A DNA stretch of 64,000 bases from Bacillota bacterium (GTDB lineage: Bacteria; Bacillota; Clostridia; Christensenellales; UMGS416), in assembly GCA_023421955.1 (NCBI GenBank), contig JAEZSE010000012.1:3299-67298 (forward strand). Direction: 5' to 3'. Each line of letters starts with the position of its first letter. Within the stretch, counting starts at the first letter, position 1. Below the pieces are notes generated by a model, which saw nothing but the letters and a program-made list of their open reading frames with translations, was not told the origin of the DNA and did not search any database. Both the position numbers and the translations under genes were made by a program. Positions 18,523 through 26,988 of the stretch are shown one piece after another.

Positions 18523-19647
18523 TCATTCCCACCGGGTGGAAAAGAAGCGCCGGTCGGTGCAGATTTCGTTGGGTAGCGCCGCAGGATACTCGGTCACACC
18601 GGCAGGGTCATTCAACCCAAATGTGCGCCAGCCATTGGCACGGGGTGATCCGAAGCACACCTCCACCTCCCCGGTGGTCACATCAAAGAGCATCGACCAC
18701 AATGTGCCGAACCAATCGGAATAATAGTGGCAGCTCAACCCCTCGGGCACCGGGGCGGTCAAAAGCGCCCGGAGGGATTTCTTGCTTGCCTTGGGCCGCT
18801 GGGCGAACTCCCGCTCGATCCGCTGGTAGCGCGCCGCCGACATCCACATGGGATTGTTGCCCCGCTCCGACATACCGGGCAGTGTGAAGTGGTTGGTGGA
18901 AAACAGGTGCCGCTCAGCGCTGCCAGGGCCGATGCGCTTGACTTCGCGGTGGCCGCAGGCGTCCTCAATAAGTGCGGTGTTGCCAAGCCTGTCTGTGAGA
19001 ATCAAATTGTCGTAGAAGCAGGACGGCATTGCCAGGATGTGTAACACGGCCTCGTCCACAGTAGCGCAGCTGTCCAACACGGCGCGGATCGCCACCCAGA
19101 AAAAGAAGCCGCCGCCAGTGGGCTCCTTCCCCGGCGCCCCGGCGGACATGGTGACGCACAAGCCCTTTTCATTGATGCCGTCAAACCGGCCGCAGCTCAT
19201 AATGGAAAACCCGATATGGGCATACTTGCCTTTCACACGGGTGGTGATCAGGCTGAGCGCGTCCTCGGTGCTCCATTCATAGCTGCGGGCGACCAGCGTG
19301 TGGCCCTCCTCCGTTTCATCGGCCAGCACGGCGATGTGGCTGCAGCAGCCCATCGGAGAATGCCACATCAGGTTGGCGGCGAGCCTGGTCAGCGGCACAC
19401 ATAAGCCATCGGCCATGCCCCTGATCTCATCGCTCACGCCGGGGCAGTGCCTGTCATTCAGTTCCATCAGCGTCTGCAGCGCCTCCTGCGTCATGTCAGA
19501 CTGCTCGGGCTTGAGTTCGGTATACATCGCCCGCTCCTGGGCGGAATAACCCTTGATGTGCTCGCCCAGGGCGAAGCCGCACTCATAGGAGGTGCCCTCC
19601 AGCACAATGTGGCGGAAGGTCGCGTTGGGGGTAGAATCCATACTCAT
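18523..19647 (-). CDS. C45-family autoproteolytic acyltransferase/hydrolase
   Basis: A 374-residue Ntn-hydrolase of the C45 group (acyl-CoA:6-aminopenicillanate acyltransferase-like). These self-cleave before a Cys that becomes the N-terminal nucleophile; here it is C101 or C102 in SPMGCCSHIAV, followed by family-like VARSYEW and GRFDGINEKGLCVT. It could hydrolyse or transfer an acyl group on amides such as beta-lactams, bile salts or N-acyl amino acids; substrate unknown. It lies 7 bases downstream of an AraC-type regulator in the same direction and is probably controlled by it. Confidence 0.85.
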   Translation of the reverse strand: MSMDSTPNATFRHIVLEGTSYECGFALGEHIKGYSAQERAMYTELKPEQSDMTQEALQTLMELNDRHCPGVSDEIRGMADGLCVPLTRLAANLMWHSPMGCCSHIAVLADETEEGHTLVARSYEWSTEDALSLITTRVKGKYAHIGFSIMSCGRFDGINEKGLCVTMSAGAPGKEPTGGGFFFWVAIRAVLDSCATVDEAVLHILAMPSCFYDNLILTDRLGNTALIEDACGHREVKRIGPGSAERHLFSTNHFTLPGMSERGNNPMWMSAARYQRIEREFAQRPKASKKSLRALLTAPVPEGLSCHYYSDWFGTLWSMLFDVTTGEVEVCFGSPRANGWRTFGLNDPAGVTEYPAALPNEICTDRRFFSTRWE

Positions 19648-19654
19648 ACTACAT

Positions 19655-20518
19655 TTACCCTTTCTTCACCACAGGGATCCAGACCTCACAGCGGTACTTG
19701 TCGTCCTGCATGTCGCCCTCCAGGTAAACCTCGATCTCCGGGCCATCGGCATGCTCGAAGTTGGAGGCAGGAAACCACTCGCCGAATATCTTTGGCATCA
19801 GCGACTGGATGGAATTGGGCAGCCGGCCTACCGCGTCAAACACCGCCCAGGTGAGCGACGGGATATTGAGCTCCGAGACACCATCGGAGAGGCCGCCATC
19901 CTGCTTGGGCACGGCCACATAGTAGTCAAACTCCGAAAGGTCAGGGCTGAAGTTGGCCACAACGCTCATCATCACCGGTTCGTCGGCGATGCCGCACAGC
20001 GCATCCACGGTGCCGTCGGCGTGGCATTGTGACCAGAACCGGGGGCAGATCTGAAAGTTCTGGCCATCGGCCGTGGTCACACGGGTAAACTTCCCAACGA
20101 CCCGGAACGGGTCCTTCTTGATAATCCTGTAGTCCATGTTGGTTGCTCCTTTCACCGATACAATCAGCCGGAGGCGGGGAATGGACTTGAGCGTGACCCC
20201 CGGCTCGCGCGCCTCCGAGGGTGTGACGCCATGAAACCTGCGGAACGCCCTGGCAAACGCTTCCGGCGTTTCGTAACCGTATTTCAGCGCAACATCCAGC
20301 ACCCGGCAATAGCCGAAGGCAAGATCCTGCGCCGCCAGCGTGAGCCTGCGCCCGCGCACATAGTCGGCCACGGTGGTACCGCAGATCATGGAGAACATAC
20401 GTTGAAAGTGAAACTTTGAAGAGTACGCCAGCTTCGCGGCCTCGTCGATGTCCACGGTTCCTTCCATGCCCTGCTCCAGATAGTCCAACGCCCGGTTCAT
20501 GCTGTCAAGCCATTCCAT
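19655..20518 (-). CDS. AraC-family regulator with GyrI-like effector domain
   Basis: A 287-residue transcription factor with the DNA-binding half first. Two helix-turn-helix units lie at about 8-105 (IDEAAKLAYSSKFHFQRMFS, VLDVALKYGYETPEAFARAFRRFHGVTPSE). Residues about 125-287 form a GyrI-like (Rob/BmrR-type) ligand domain, starting at DYRIIKKDPFRVVGKFTRV. Such proteins sense drugs or metabolites. It is first in a two-gene operon with the C45 acyltransferase and divergent from the CAP-domain gene at 20558. Confidence 0.9.
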   Translation of the reverse strand: MEWLDSMNRALDYLEQGMEGTVDIDEAAKLAYSSKFHFQRMFSMICGTTVADYVRGRRLTLAAQDLAFGYCRVLDVALKYGYETPEAFARAFRRFHGVTPSEAREPGVTLKSIPRLRLIVSVKGATNMDYRIIKKDPFRVVGKFTRVTTADGQNFQICPRFWSQCHADGTVDALCGIADEPVMMSVVANFSPDLSEFDYYVAVPKQDGGLSDGVSELNIPSLTWAVFDAVGRLPNSIQSLMPKIFGEWFPASNFEHADGPEIEVYLEGDMQDDKYRCEVWIPVVKKG

Positions 20519-20557
20519 TTGTTTCCTCCATGGTAATGATCATACCGGATCAGGACA

Positions 20558-21499
20558 ATGACTGTCCTGTCTTTTTGTGCGCACACAGAGCAGGATATCC
20601 GCAGGAGCAGAACAAGAGCACAATTCGAAGAATACATTGTGGATATACAGAAATGCGGGGAGATGCCGGCCATGCTGGATATCATTGGGACGCCCATTAA
20701 GGATTATATCAAAAAATACGGCAAGCCGACGCGGATCGAGCGCAATGAATATGGATTTACGTGGTATGTATACGCCAAGGACTACAACAGGTTTTTGTTG
20801 GTAGGTGTGGCTGGCGTAACGGTTGTGGGAGCCTACAGCAACTCCAAACTCCTTTCTTATAAGGAAATCAAGCTAAACACCAGTAAGGCGGCTGTGAGGG
20901 CCATTCTTGGCACACCGCTCAAATATATCCGCCGGGACAACCTTGTGCACATCCTCAACGATGCTGATCAAAGAGATTACTTTGAATCCGGAGACAAGTT
21001 CATCGTGGTGTTCTATGACATCCTGAAGGGAAGCAGCGTGACAGGCATCCTGATTGTGCCGAAGGCAAAGGAGATTCGGGCGCTGCTGGATAGACCTGCT
21101 CTGGATGACAAAGCCGTGCTTTGCTACCAGCGTGTGAGCCTGGACCTGGTGAACGCCATACGGGTGCGAAATGGCCTGAATAAGCTCGCTTCCGATGCAA
21201 AAAACACCAAGCTGGCAATCTCCCGCAGCAAGGACATGCGTGACCGGGGTTATTTCAGCCATTACACGCCGGAGGGCACAAGCCCCTTTGACCAGGCCCG
21301 CAAAATGGGGATCAAATTCAAGCACATGGGCGAGAACATTTCCTTCGGCAACCACAACGCGATCTTCTGCCACGAATCCTTCATGAACTCCGCTGGCCAC
21401 CGCGCCATCATCCTGAAAGCGGCATACCAAAAGATCGGTGTGGGCGTGGCGGCGGGCGGCGACCGCTATGTGCTGGTGACGCAGGAGTTTACGGGGTAA
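20558..21499 (+). CDS. CAP (SCP-like) domain protein with CAP-associated domain
   Basis: A 313-residue protein. Residues about 40-165 form a CAP-associated N-domain (IGTPIKDYIKKYGKPTRIE). Residues about 185-313 form a CAP/SCP domain with its signature pieces LVNAIRVRNGLNKL, DMRDRGYFSHYTPEG, MGENISFG and NSAGHRAIIL. In Firmicutes such proteins are usually secreted and linked to spores or the cell wall, but I see no signal peptide or membrane helix. The start is uncertain: ATG 20558 has a weak site, and another ATG lies at 20663. Confidence 0.85.
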   Translation: MTVLSFCAHTEQDIRRSRTRAQFEEYIVDIQKCGEMPAMLDIIGTPIKDYIKKYGKPTRIERNEYGFTWYVYAKDYNRFLLVGVAGVTVVGAYSNSKLLSYKEIKLNTSKAAVRAILGTPLKYIRRDNLVHILNDADQRDYFESGDKFIVVFYDILKGSSVTGILIVPKAKEIRALLDRPALDDKAVLCYQRVSLDLVNAIRVRNGLNKLASDAKNTKLAISRSKDMRDRGYFSHYTPEGTSPFDQARKMGIKFKHMGENISFGNHNAIFCHESFMNSAGHRAIILKAAYQKIGVGVAAGGDRYVLVTQEFTG

Positions 21500-21597
21500 T
21501 CAAGCCACAGCAAAACTCCTTCCGCCGCTTGTGCAATCGAAGCATTGCGGCGCGATGTGGAGGCAGGAAGAGATTTCTCTTGATGAGCACACAAAAA

Positions 21598-21684
21598 GCC
21601 GGGACAGAACCCGCCTTTTATTGAACAGGCCGGGACAGAGCCCGGCCTTTCATATAGCGGGCCGGGACGGAGCCCGGCCCCTAC
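21598..21684. repeat. Three tandem GC-rich inverted repeats after ftsH
   Basis: Three successive copies of a hairpin GCCGGG-ACrGAG-CCCGGC (at 21598, 21628 and 21658), spaced about 30 bases. The last has a long perfect stem and ends CCCCTACTGA. The same module occurs twice at 55612-55740 and once at 53081-53105. Position between convergent genes (CAP-domain protein and ftsH) suits a transcription terminator or RNA-stability element. Confidence 0.75.
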
Positions 21685-21709
21685 TGACTACTCACTACTA
21701 ACTACTGGC

Positions 21710-23605
21710 TCACGCCATCTCTGGCCCTTCCTTCATGAGCTCGGCGAACTCCTCGCCGGTGATCTTTTCCTTTTCGAGCAGTTTGTCAATGATCCGCTGC
21801 AGCTTGTCCAGGTTGCCGGACACGATATCGGCGGCCCTGCGCTCGGCACTGCCCAACAGCCTGTGGATCTCCGCGTCTATCTTGGCGGAGAGCTGCTCGG
21901 AATACTCACGGGTGCGGCCGAAGCTTGCGCCTACGAAAATTTCCTTATCCTCGGCCAGATAGATCGGCCCCAACTCATCGCTCATGCCGTATTCGGTGAT
22001 CATCCTGCGGGCCAGATCGCTGGCATGCTTGAGATCACCCTGCGCACCGGTGGTGATGTCACCCAGCAGGATGCGCTCGGCCACATGGCCGCCCATCGAC
22101 ACGGCGATATCGCCCATCAGCTTGGTCTTGGTGCGATAGTGGAACTCCTCGTTGGGCAGCATCTGTGTGTATCCACCAGCCATGCCGCGGGGGATGATCG
22201 AGACTTCCTGCACCGGGTCGGTGCCGGGCACCAGATAGGCCACCAGCGCGTGGCCGGCTTCATGGCAGGCCACCAGCTTGCGGTCAAGCTCGGTCACTTT
22301 CTTGCTCTTCTTTTCCGGGCCCATCGCCACGCGGTTGATCGCCTCGGTGATCTCAGCCATCGTAATCGTTTTTCGGTTGCCACGGGCCGCCAGGATGGCT
22401 GCCTCGTTCATTACGTTTTCCAAATCAGCGCCGGTGAACATCGGCGTCATCTTCGCGATGACCTCCAGGTTCACATCGGGCGCCAGGGGCTTGCCACGGG
22501 AATGCACCTTCAGCACAGCCTCGCGGCCCTTCACATCGGGATAATTCACGGTGACCTGCCGGTCAAAGCGGCCGGGCCGCAGCAACGCCGGATCCAGGAT
22601 ATCCGGCCGGTTGGTGGCGGCCAAGATGATGATGCCCTCGTTAATGTTGAAGCCGTCCATTTCGACGAGCAGCTGGTTCAACGTCTGCTCGCGCTCGTCA
22701 TGACCGCCGCCCAGGCCTGCGCCGCGATGGCGGCCCACAGCGTCAATCTCATCGATGAACACAATGCACGGCGTGTTGCGCTTGGCACGTTCAAACAAAT
22801 CGCGCACGCGGGACGCGCCTACGCCCACATATAGCTCCACAAAATCCGAGCCGGAAATCGTGAAGAACGGCACACCAGCCTCGCCGGAAACAGCCCTTGC
22901 CAGCAGCGTCTTGCCCGTGCCGGGAGGGCCCACCAGCAGCACACCCTTGGGGATGCGGGCGCCCAGCTCCATGAACTTCTGGGGGTTCTTCAAAAACTCG
23001 ACGATCTCCGCCAGCTCTTCCTTTTCCTCATCGGCACCGGCCACGTCCACAAAGGTGACGGTGCGCTGGTTGCCCTCCACCATCGTGGCGCGGCTCTTGC
23101 CAAAGCTCATCGCCTTGTTGGCGCTGCCCTGCATCTGGCGCATAAACAGGAAATACATCGCCCCGATAATCACCAGCGTGATCAGATAGGGCAGCAGCAT
23201 CGTCAGCCAAGATTCCTTGGGCAGCGGCAGGTATTTTAACCCGAACGTCCAGTCGTTCTTGGTGATTTCTTCTGCCTTCTTGTTGGTCTTGGCGGCATAG
23301 ATGCCGTTGATATCCTTCTCATAATCCTTGGGCAGCTGGGTCTTAAAATCATAAGTGGCCTTGGGGAAGTCTGCGTCGGCAACCTTGGTGTCTGATTTAA
23401 GACCCACCAGGACGCCATCTTCTTCCACAATGTTGACAATCTTGACGCCATCCGCCTTGACTTTGTCTAAAAACTCGCGATAAGAAATGTCCTTCTTCTC
23501 GCCTTTGCTTGCTCCCAGGTTGCCCGATACAAAAACGGACATCACAACCACAACGGCGATGATACCGATCAACAAGATCAACCCGCGGGCGAATGAATTC
23601 TTCAC
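21710..23605 (-). CDS. ftsH: ATP-dependent zinc metalloprotease FtsH
   Basis: Membrane-bound AAA+ protease of 631 residues that degrades misassembled membrane proteins and short-lived regulators. Two membrane helices (about 8-27 and 134-155) flank an extracytoplasmic FtsH_ext domain. The AAA domain has Walker A GPPGTGKT at 226-233, Walker B CIVFIDEID and second region of homology NRPDILDPALLRPGRFDRQ. Zinc site HEAGH is at 448-452. It has its own promoter at 23658-23686. Confidence 0.97.
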   Translation of the reverse strand: MKNSFARGLILLIGIIAVVVVMSVFVSGNLGASKGEKKDISYREFLDKVKADGVKIVNIVEEDGVLVGLKSDTKVADADFPKATYDFKTQLPKDYEKDINGIYAAKTNKKAEEITKNDWTFGLKYLPLPKESWLTMLLPYLITLVIIGAMYFLFMRQMQGSANKAMSFGKSRATMVEGNQRTVTFVDVAGADEEKEELAEIVEFLKNPQKFMELGARIPKGVLLVGPPGTGKTLLARAVSGEAGVPFFTISGSDFVELYVGVGASRVRDLFERAKRNTPCIVFIDEIDAVGRHRGAGLGGGHDEREQTLNQLLVEMDGFNINEGIIILAATNRPDILDPALLRPGRFDRQVTVNYPDVKGREAVLKVHSRGKPLAPDVNLEVIAKMTPMFTGADLENVMNEAAILAARGNRKTITMAEITEAINRVAMGPEKKSKKVTELDRKLVACHEAGHALVAYLVPGTDPVQEVSIIPRGMAGGYTQMLPNEEFHYRTKTKLMGDIAVSMGGHVAERILLGDITTGAQGDLKHASDLARRMITEYGMSDELGPIYLAEDKEIFVGASFGRTREYSEQLSAKIDAEIHRLLGSAERRAADIVSGNLDKLQRIIDKLLEKEKITGEEFAELMKEGPEMA

Positions 23606-23657
23606 TATTCAGATCCTCCTGAGACTGTGCTTACAATGGGTAACACCATAGTAAAAA

Positions 23658-23686
23658 ATTATAGCATGCCTCATATTGCCACGCAA
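23658..23686 (-). promoter_or_regulatory. Promoter of ftsH
   Basis: On the minus strand TTGCGT, a 17-base spacer and TATAAT preceded by TGC (extended -10). It leaves a 5' leader of about 45 bases. Confidence 0.7.
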
Positions 23687-23799
23687 CCAGAACGGATCGC
23701 AATTTAGGCGAAATTAAGGTGTTTCACCCTCTGCGGCCCGATACGGAGCATGTTTTGATTTATTATAATATCAATTGGCTGCCCGTTCGGTGAGTTATG

Positions 23800-25575
23800 T
23801 TACGAAACCGCACCGACGCGCTCTGCCAACGCCGCAAACTCCTCCGCTTTGCCGCGGATCACATCCAGTGATTTTCGCCAGAACGCCCTGTCGCGCACGT
23901 CGATGCCCACCGAGGCGCACACGGTGGCTATGTCTCCGCTGCCTGTGGCTGCCAGGAGCTTATCGTAGACAGGCAGGAAGGATTCTCCTTGCTCCTTGTA
24001 GAGGCCATAGACGCCCAACCCAAACAACAGGCCAAAGGCATAGGGGAAGTTGTAGAAGTTCACGCCCATGTAGTAATGCCCCTTGCAAAGCCACATATAG
24101 GGGTGTAGCAGGCTTTGGTCCAGCCCGTCTCCATAAGCGCGGCGCTGGGCGTCCAGCATGATTTCCTTGAGGTCCTCGGCGCTCATCGTGCCGCTTTCCC
24201 TGCGGCGGAACACCTCTGTCTCAAAGTAATAGCGGCTCAGGATATCCACCACCACCTGGGTGCTTTCCATAAGCTCCGATTCCAGCAACGCCAGCTTCTC
24301 CCCCTCATCGGCGGCGTTTTCGATCGCCTTGCCATATAGGAACGTCTCATTGAAGATGGAAGCTGTCTCGGCAAGCTGCATCGGATAGTCGGTGTTGAGC
24401 ACGCTGACACCCTGCATGCAATGGCCGTGGTAGCCATGGCCCAGCTCGTGGGCCAGCGTGGAGACGGCGTTGAAGCTGCCGTTGAAGTTGGAGAGGATGC
24501 GGGGCTGGCCGATGGCATGGATGGAGTCGCAGAACGCGCCGCCGGTCTTGCCCTCGCGGGGCTCAGTGTCCAGCCACTCATGGGCAAAGGCACTGTCAAT
24601 GAATTCGGCCATCTTGCTGCTGAAGCCGCGGAATGACTCCACAAGATAAGCCCGCGCTTCCTCCAGCGTGTAGGACTTCGACGCGTTGCCAACCGGTGCA
24701 AACAGGTCGTAAAACGGCAGGCTGCCCTTCCCAAGAAGCTTGGCCTTGGCCTTGAGGTAGCTCCGGAAGACCGGCAGGCTCTCCTCCATCGCGCCGATCA
24801 TCGCGTCCAGCGTGGCGCGGTCCATGCGGGAGGTGAAGAGCGTCTGCTCCAGCGGCGAGGCAAACCCCCGCATACGGCATTTGGCGATCACCTCGCCCTT
24901 GATGCCGTTGAGGCATGCGGCCACTGCCTTGTCCACCTTGGCGTAGCATTTGAGCTCCGCTTCATAAGCCTTGCGGCGCACATCGGCATTTTGATCATAA
25001 GCAAGGTTGCGCACCATCGGCAGCGTGAGCTGCTTGGTTTCGCCATCCAGCTCCAGTTCGGCGGTTACGGTGCTGGTTAGCGTGTTTTGCAGGTTTGACC
25101 AGGCTTGCGAGCCGGTGATCTCCATCAGCGACAACGCCTTTTCCACATCGGCAGAGAGCATGTAGCGGGCGGTGGCCTGGTTCTCCAGGAGGAAGAACTC
25201 ATATTCCTTCAACGCCGGCTCCGATGCGATGACGGTGCCGAGACCATCACCCAGGCTGCCCAGGTATTGCCGGAACAGCGTGACTGCCGGCACCGACTCT
25301 GCGTCGGTGGCCATCAGTTTTTCAATCCAAGCCTGCGCGTCGGAGTTCTCCGCCTCTACCGATTGGATCAAAAAGCAGTAGGCAGCCGCGCGGCGCAGCA
25401 CCAGCTGGTATCGCTCCAGCAGCTTCACCACGGCGAGCAACTCCTTACCGGAGCTGCCGGCCAGGCTTGTGCATGCCCTGTTCAATTCTTCAGCCAGCGA
25501 TTCCACTGCTTTACAGTCCGACCGGAATTCGGGGCTTTCGAACGAGGGATAGATATCATCCAGGTTCCAGCGCAT
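23800..25575 (-). CDS. pepF: Oligoendopeptidase F (M3 family)
   Basis: Cytoplasmic zinc metallopeptidase of 591 residues that cleaves short peptides. The M3 signature HELGHGYHGH (zinc ligands in HExxH) lies near residue 381, with the downstream Glu ligand in SIFNETF. The length matches PepF. A clear AGGAGG lies before ATG 25575. It starts 30 bases after the mrp stop, so the two are likely one transcript from 26432-26461. Confidence 0.95.
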   Translation of the reverse strand: MRWNLDDIYPSFESPEFRSDCKAVESLAEELNRACTSLAGSSGKELLAVVKLLERYQLVLRRAAAYCFLIQSVEAENSDAQAWIEKLMATDAESVPAVTLFRQYLGSLGDGLGTVIASEPALKEYEFFLLENQATARYMLSADVEKALSLMEITGSQAWSNLQNTLTSTVTAELELDGETKQLTLPMVRNLAYDQNADVRRKAYEAELKCYAKVDKAVAACLNGIKGEVIAKCRMRGFASPLEQTLFTSRMDRATLDAMIGAMEESLPVFRSYLKAKAKLLGKGSLPFYDLFAPVGNASKSYTLEEARAYLVESFRGFSSKMAEFIDSAFAHEWLDTEPREGKTGGAFCDSIHAIGQPRILSNFNGSFNAVSTLAHELGHGYHGHCMQGVSVLNTDYPMQLAETASIFNETFLYGKAIENAADEGEKLALLESELMESTQVVVDILSRYYFETEVFRRRESGTMSAEDLKEIMLDAQRRAYGDGLDQSLLHPYMWLCKGHYYMGVNFYNFPYAFGLLFGLGVYGLYKEQGESFLPVYDKLLAATGSGDIATVCASVGIDVRDRAFWRKSLDVIRGKAEEFAALAERVGAVS

Positions 25576-25605
25576 GGAAGCCTCCTGTTTTCTTGATTTG
25601 CTCAG

Positions 25606-26400
25606 TTATTGCAGCAGGATGGTGGCGGCGATGTCCATTGCGGCGTCCGTTTCGGTGTTGCCCTTCTCCAGGCCCTTCAGAAACGGCAGCTCGGCAAGCA
25701 ATGGCAGGCCTTCGGCAGCCAGCGCATCGCGGGCGCTCGCGTCGTCAAACAGCGGCACCTTGTCACCGCAGGCGCATTTGGCGTAGACCATGTTTTGCAC
25801 CACGCCCAGCACCGGCACATCCAGCTTGCGGGCCATGTTGAGCGCCTTCTTCACGATCATGGAGACCATGCTGTCCGCAACACTGACCAGCACCACGCCG
25901 GAAACAGGCAGGCTTTGCAGCACCGTGAGCGCCACGTCGCCGGTGCCCGGCGGCAGGTCGATCAACAGAACGTCCAACTTGCCCCAGAACACATCCTTCC
26001 AGAACTGGGTGACCACACCGGTGATCACCGGCCCGCGCCAGATCACCGGCTGATCCTCGCTTTCGAGCAGCAGGTTCAGGCTCATGGCCGGGATGCCGTA
26101 TTCATCCTCCGGCGGCAGCAACCCGAACATGCCATTGTCCACCGTCTTGCCCTGCACACCCATAAGCCTTGGGATGCTGGGGCCGGTGATGTCGGCGTCC
26201 ATCACGCCCACATTGAGGCCTTGGCGCTTCATTGCCCGGGCCAGCAGCGCCGTGACGGTGGATTTGCCCACGCCGCCCTTGCCGCTCATCACGGCGATTA
26301 CCTTTCCGATTTGATTATTCTCATTGTTCTCAACGCCGCAATGTGACTGCTTGTCCGGCGAGCACTTGCCGCTGTTGGCACATCCTGCACAGTGGGACAT
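25606..26400 (-). CDS. Mrp/NBP35-family iron-sulfur carrier ATPase
   Basis: A 264-residue P-loop protein that assembles and hands over [4Fe-4S] clusters. The deviant Walker A is GKGGVGKST at about 40-48, switch IDLPPGTGD follows, and the bridging cluster ligands are in YAKCACGD near residue 212. The N-terminus adds a Cys-rich stretch (CAGCANSGKC), as in NBP35-type members. It may serve the iron-sulfur enzymes seen in this window, such as MtaB and the radical SAM protein; that link is inference. Confidence 0.92.
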   Translation of the reverse strand: MSHCAGCANSGKCSPDKQSHCGVENNENNQIGKVIAVMSGKGGVGKSTVTALLARAMKRQGLNVGVMDADITGPSIPRLMGVQGKTVDNGMFGLLPPEDEYGIPAMSLNLLLESEDQPVIWRGPVITGVVTQFWKDVFWGKLDVLLIDLPPGTGDVALTVLQSLPVSGVVLVSVADSMVSMIVKKALNMARKLDVPVLGVVQNMVYAKCACGDKVPLFDDASARDALAAEGLPLLAELPFLKGLEKGNTETDAAMDIAATILLQ

Positions 26401-26431
26401 GATTGCCTCCCATTTTGTTCCAAGTCTTTAT

Positions 26432-26461
26432 ACTATAAGTCTGGCGTTGGTAGTTTGTCAA
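26432..26461 (-). promoter_or_regulatory. Promoter of the mrp-pepF operon
   Basis: On the minus strand TTGACA, an 18-base spacer and TATAGT, giving a leader of about 25 bases before the GGGAGG ribosome binding site. Confidence 0.7.
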
Positions 26462-26478
26462 ACGGGCGGAGGAGTATC

Positions 26479-26961
26479 CTATTCCACCCGCACATTGCCC
26501 TCAAACCCAAGTTCATTCATCACCCTGCGGATGCGCATTGCTTTGGCGCGGTTGAACACCTTCTCCCGCTCAAACAACCAGTGGGCCAGCACGTCGGCAT
26601 CCTTCAGGCATTCCTCCAGCGAGCCATCGATGGCTTCCTTGTCGCTGTGGCGCAGGATCATACGGGTGATGTCGTCCCGCTCGGCAGCTTCATAACCGGG
26701 GATCGCTGCCAGGATCCGGGCGGCATCCGCCGCGCCATGCAGAGCATGGTCGGCCTCCTCGCCAGTGCGCACCGAATAAATGTCGTGCAGCAAGCCCGCC
26801 GCGGCGCAAGTGCCGGCATCCAAACCCCGGCGCGAAGCCAACAGCGCCGCCGCCTGCGACACACCATAAAGGTGCGACCAGCCTTCCGATTGTATGGCCA
26901 GGTCAGTTTGTTGAAACAAGACGCCATTCACGGCGTTACGCAGCTCATTCAGTTTCCCCAT
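26479..26961 (-). CDS. HD-domain phosphohydrolase
   Basis: A 160-residue protein with the HD metal-site order: H in GWSHLYGV (about 29), HD in AGLLHDIYSV (about 59-60), H in DHALHGAAD, and D in LKDADVLAHW. It likely hydrolyses a nucleotide or other phosphoester; substrate unknown. GGAGGG precedes its ATG. It starts 27 bases after the membrane MutS-like gene and is probably cotranscribed with it. Confidence 0.88.
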   Translation of the reverse strand: MGKLNELRNAVNGVLFQQTDLAIQSEGWSHLYGVSQAAALLASRRGLDAGTCAAAGLLHDIYSVRTGEEADHALHGAADAARILAAIPGYEAAERDDITRMILRHSDKEAIDGSLEECLKDADVLAHWLFEREKVFNRAKAMRIRRVMNELGFEGNVRVE

Positions 26962-26988
26962 ATGCCCTCCATTGTGTTGATAGGAATA

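Noticed and set aside
21598..21684. Three regularly spaced inverted repeats, possible CRISPR
   Set aside because: The intervals are only about 10 bases and not spacer-like; no cas genes are present, and the unit occurs singly elsewhere.
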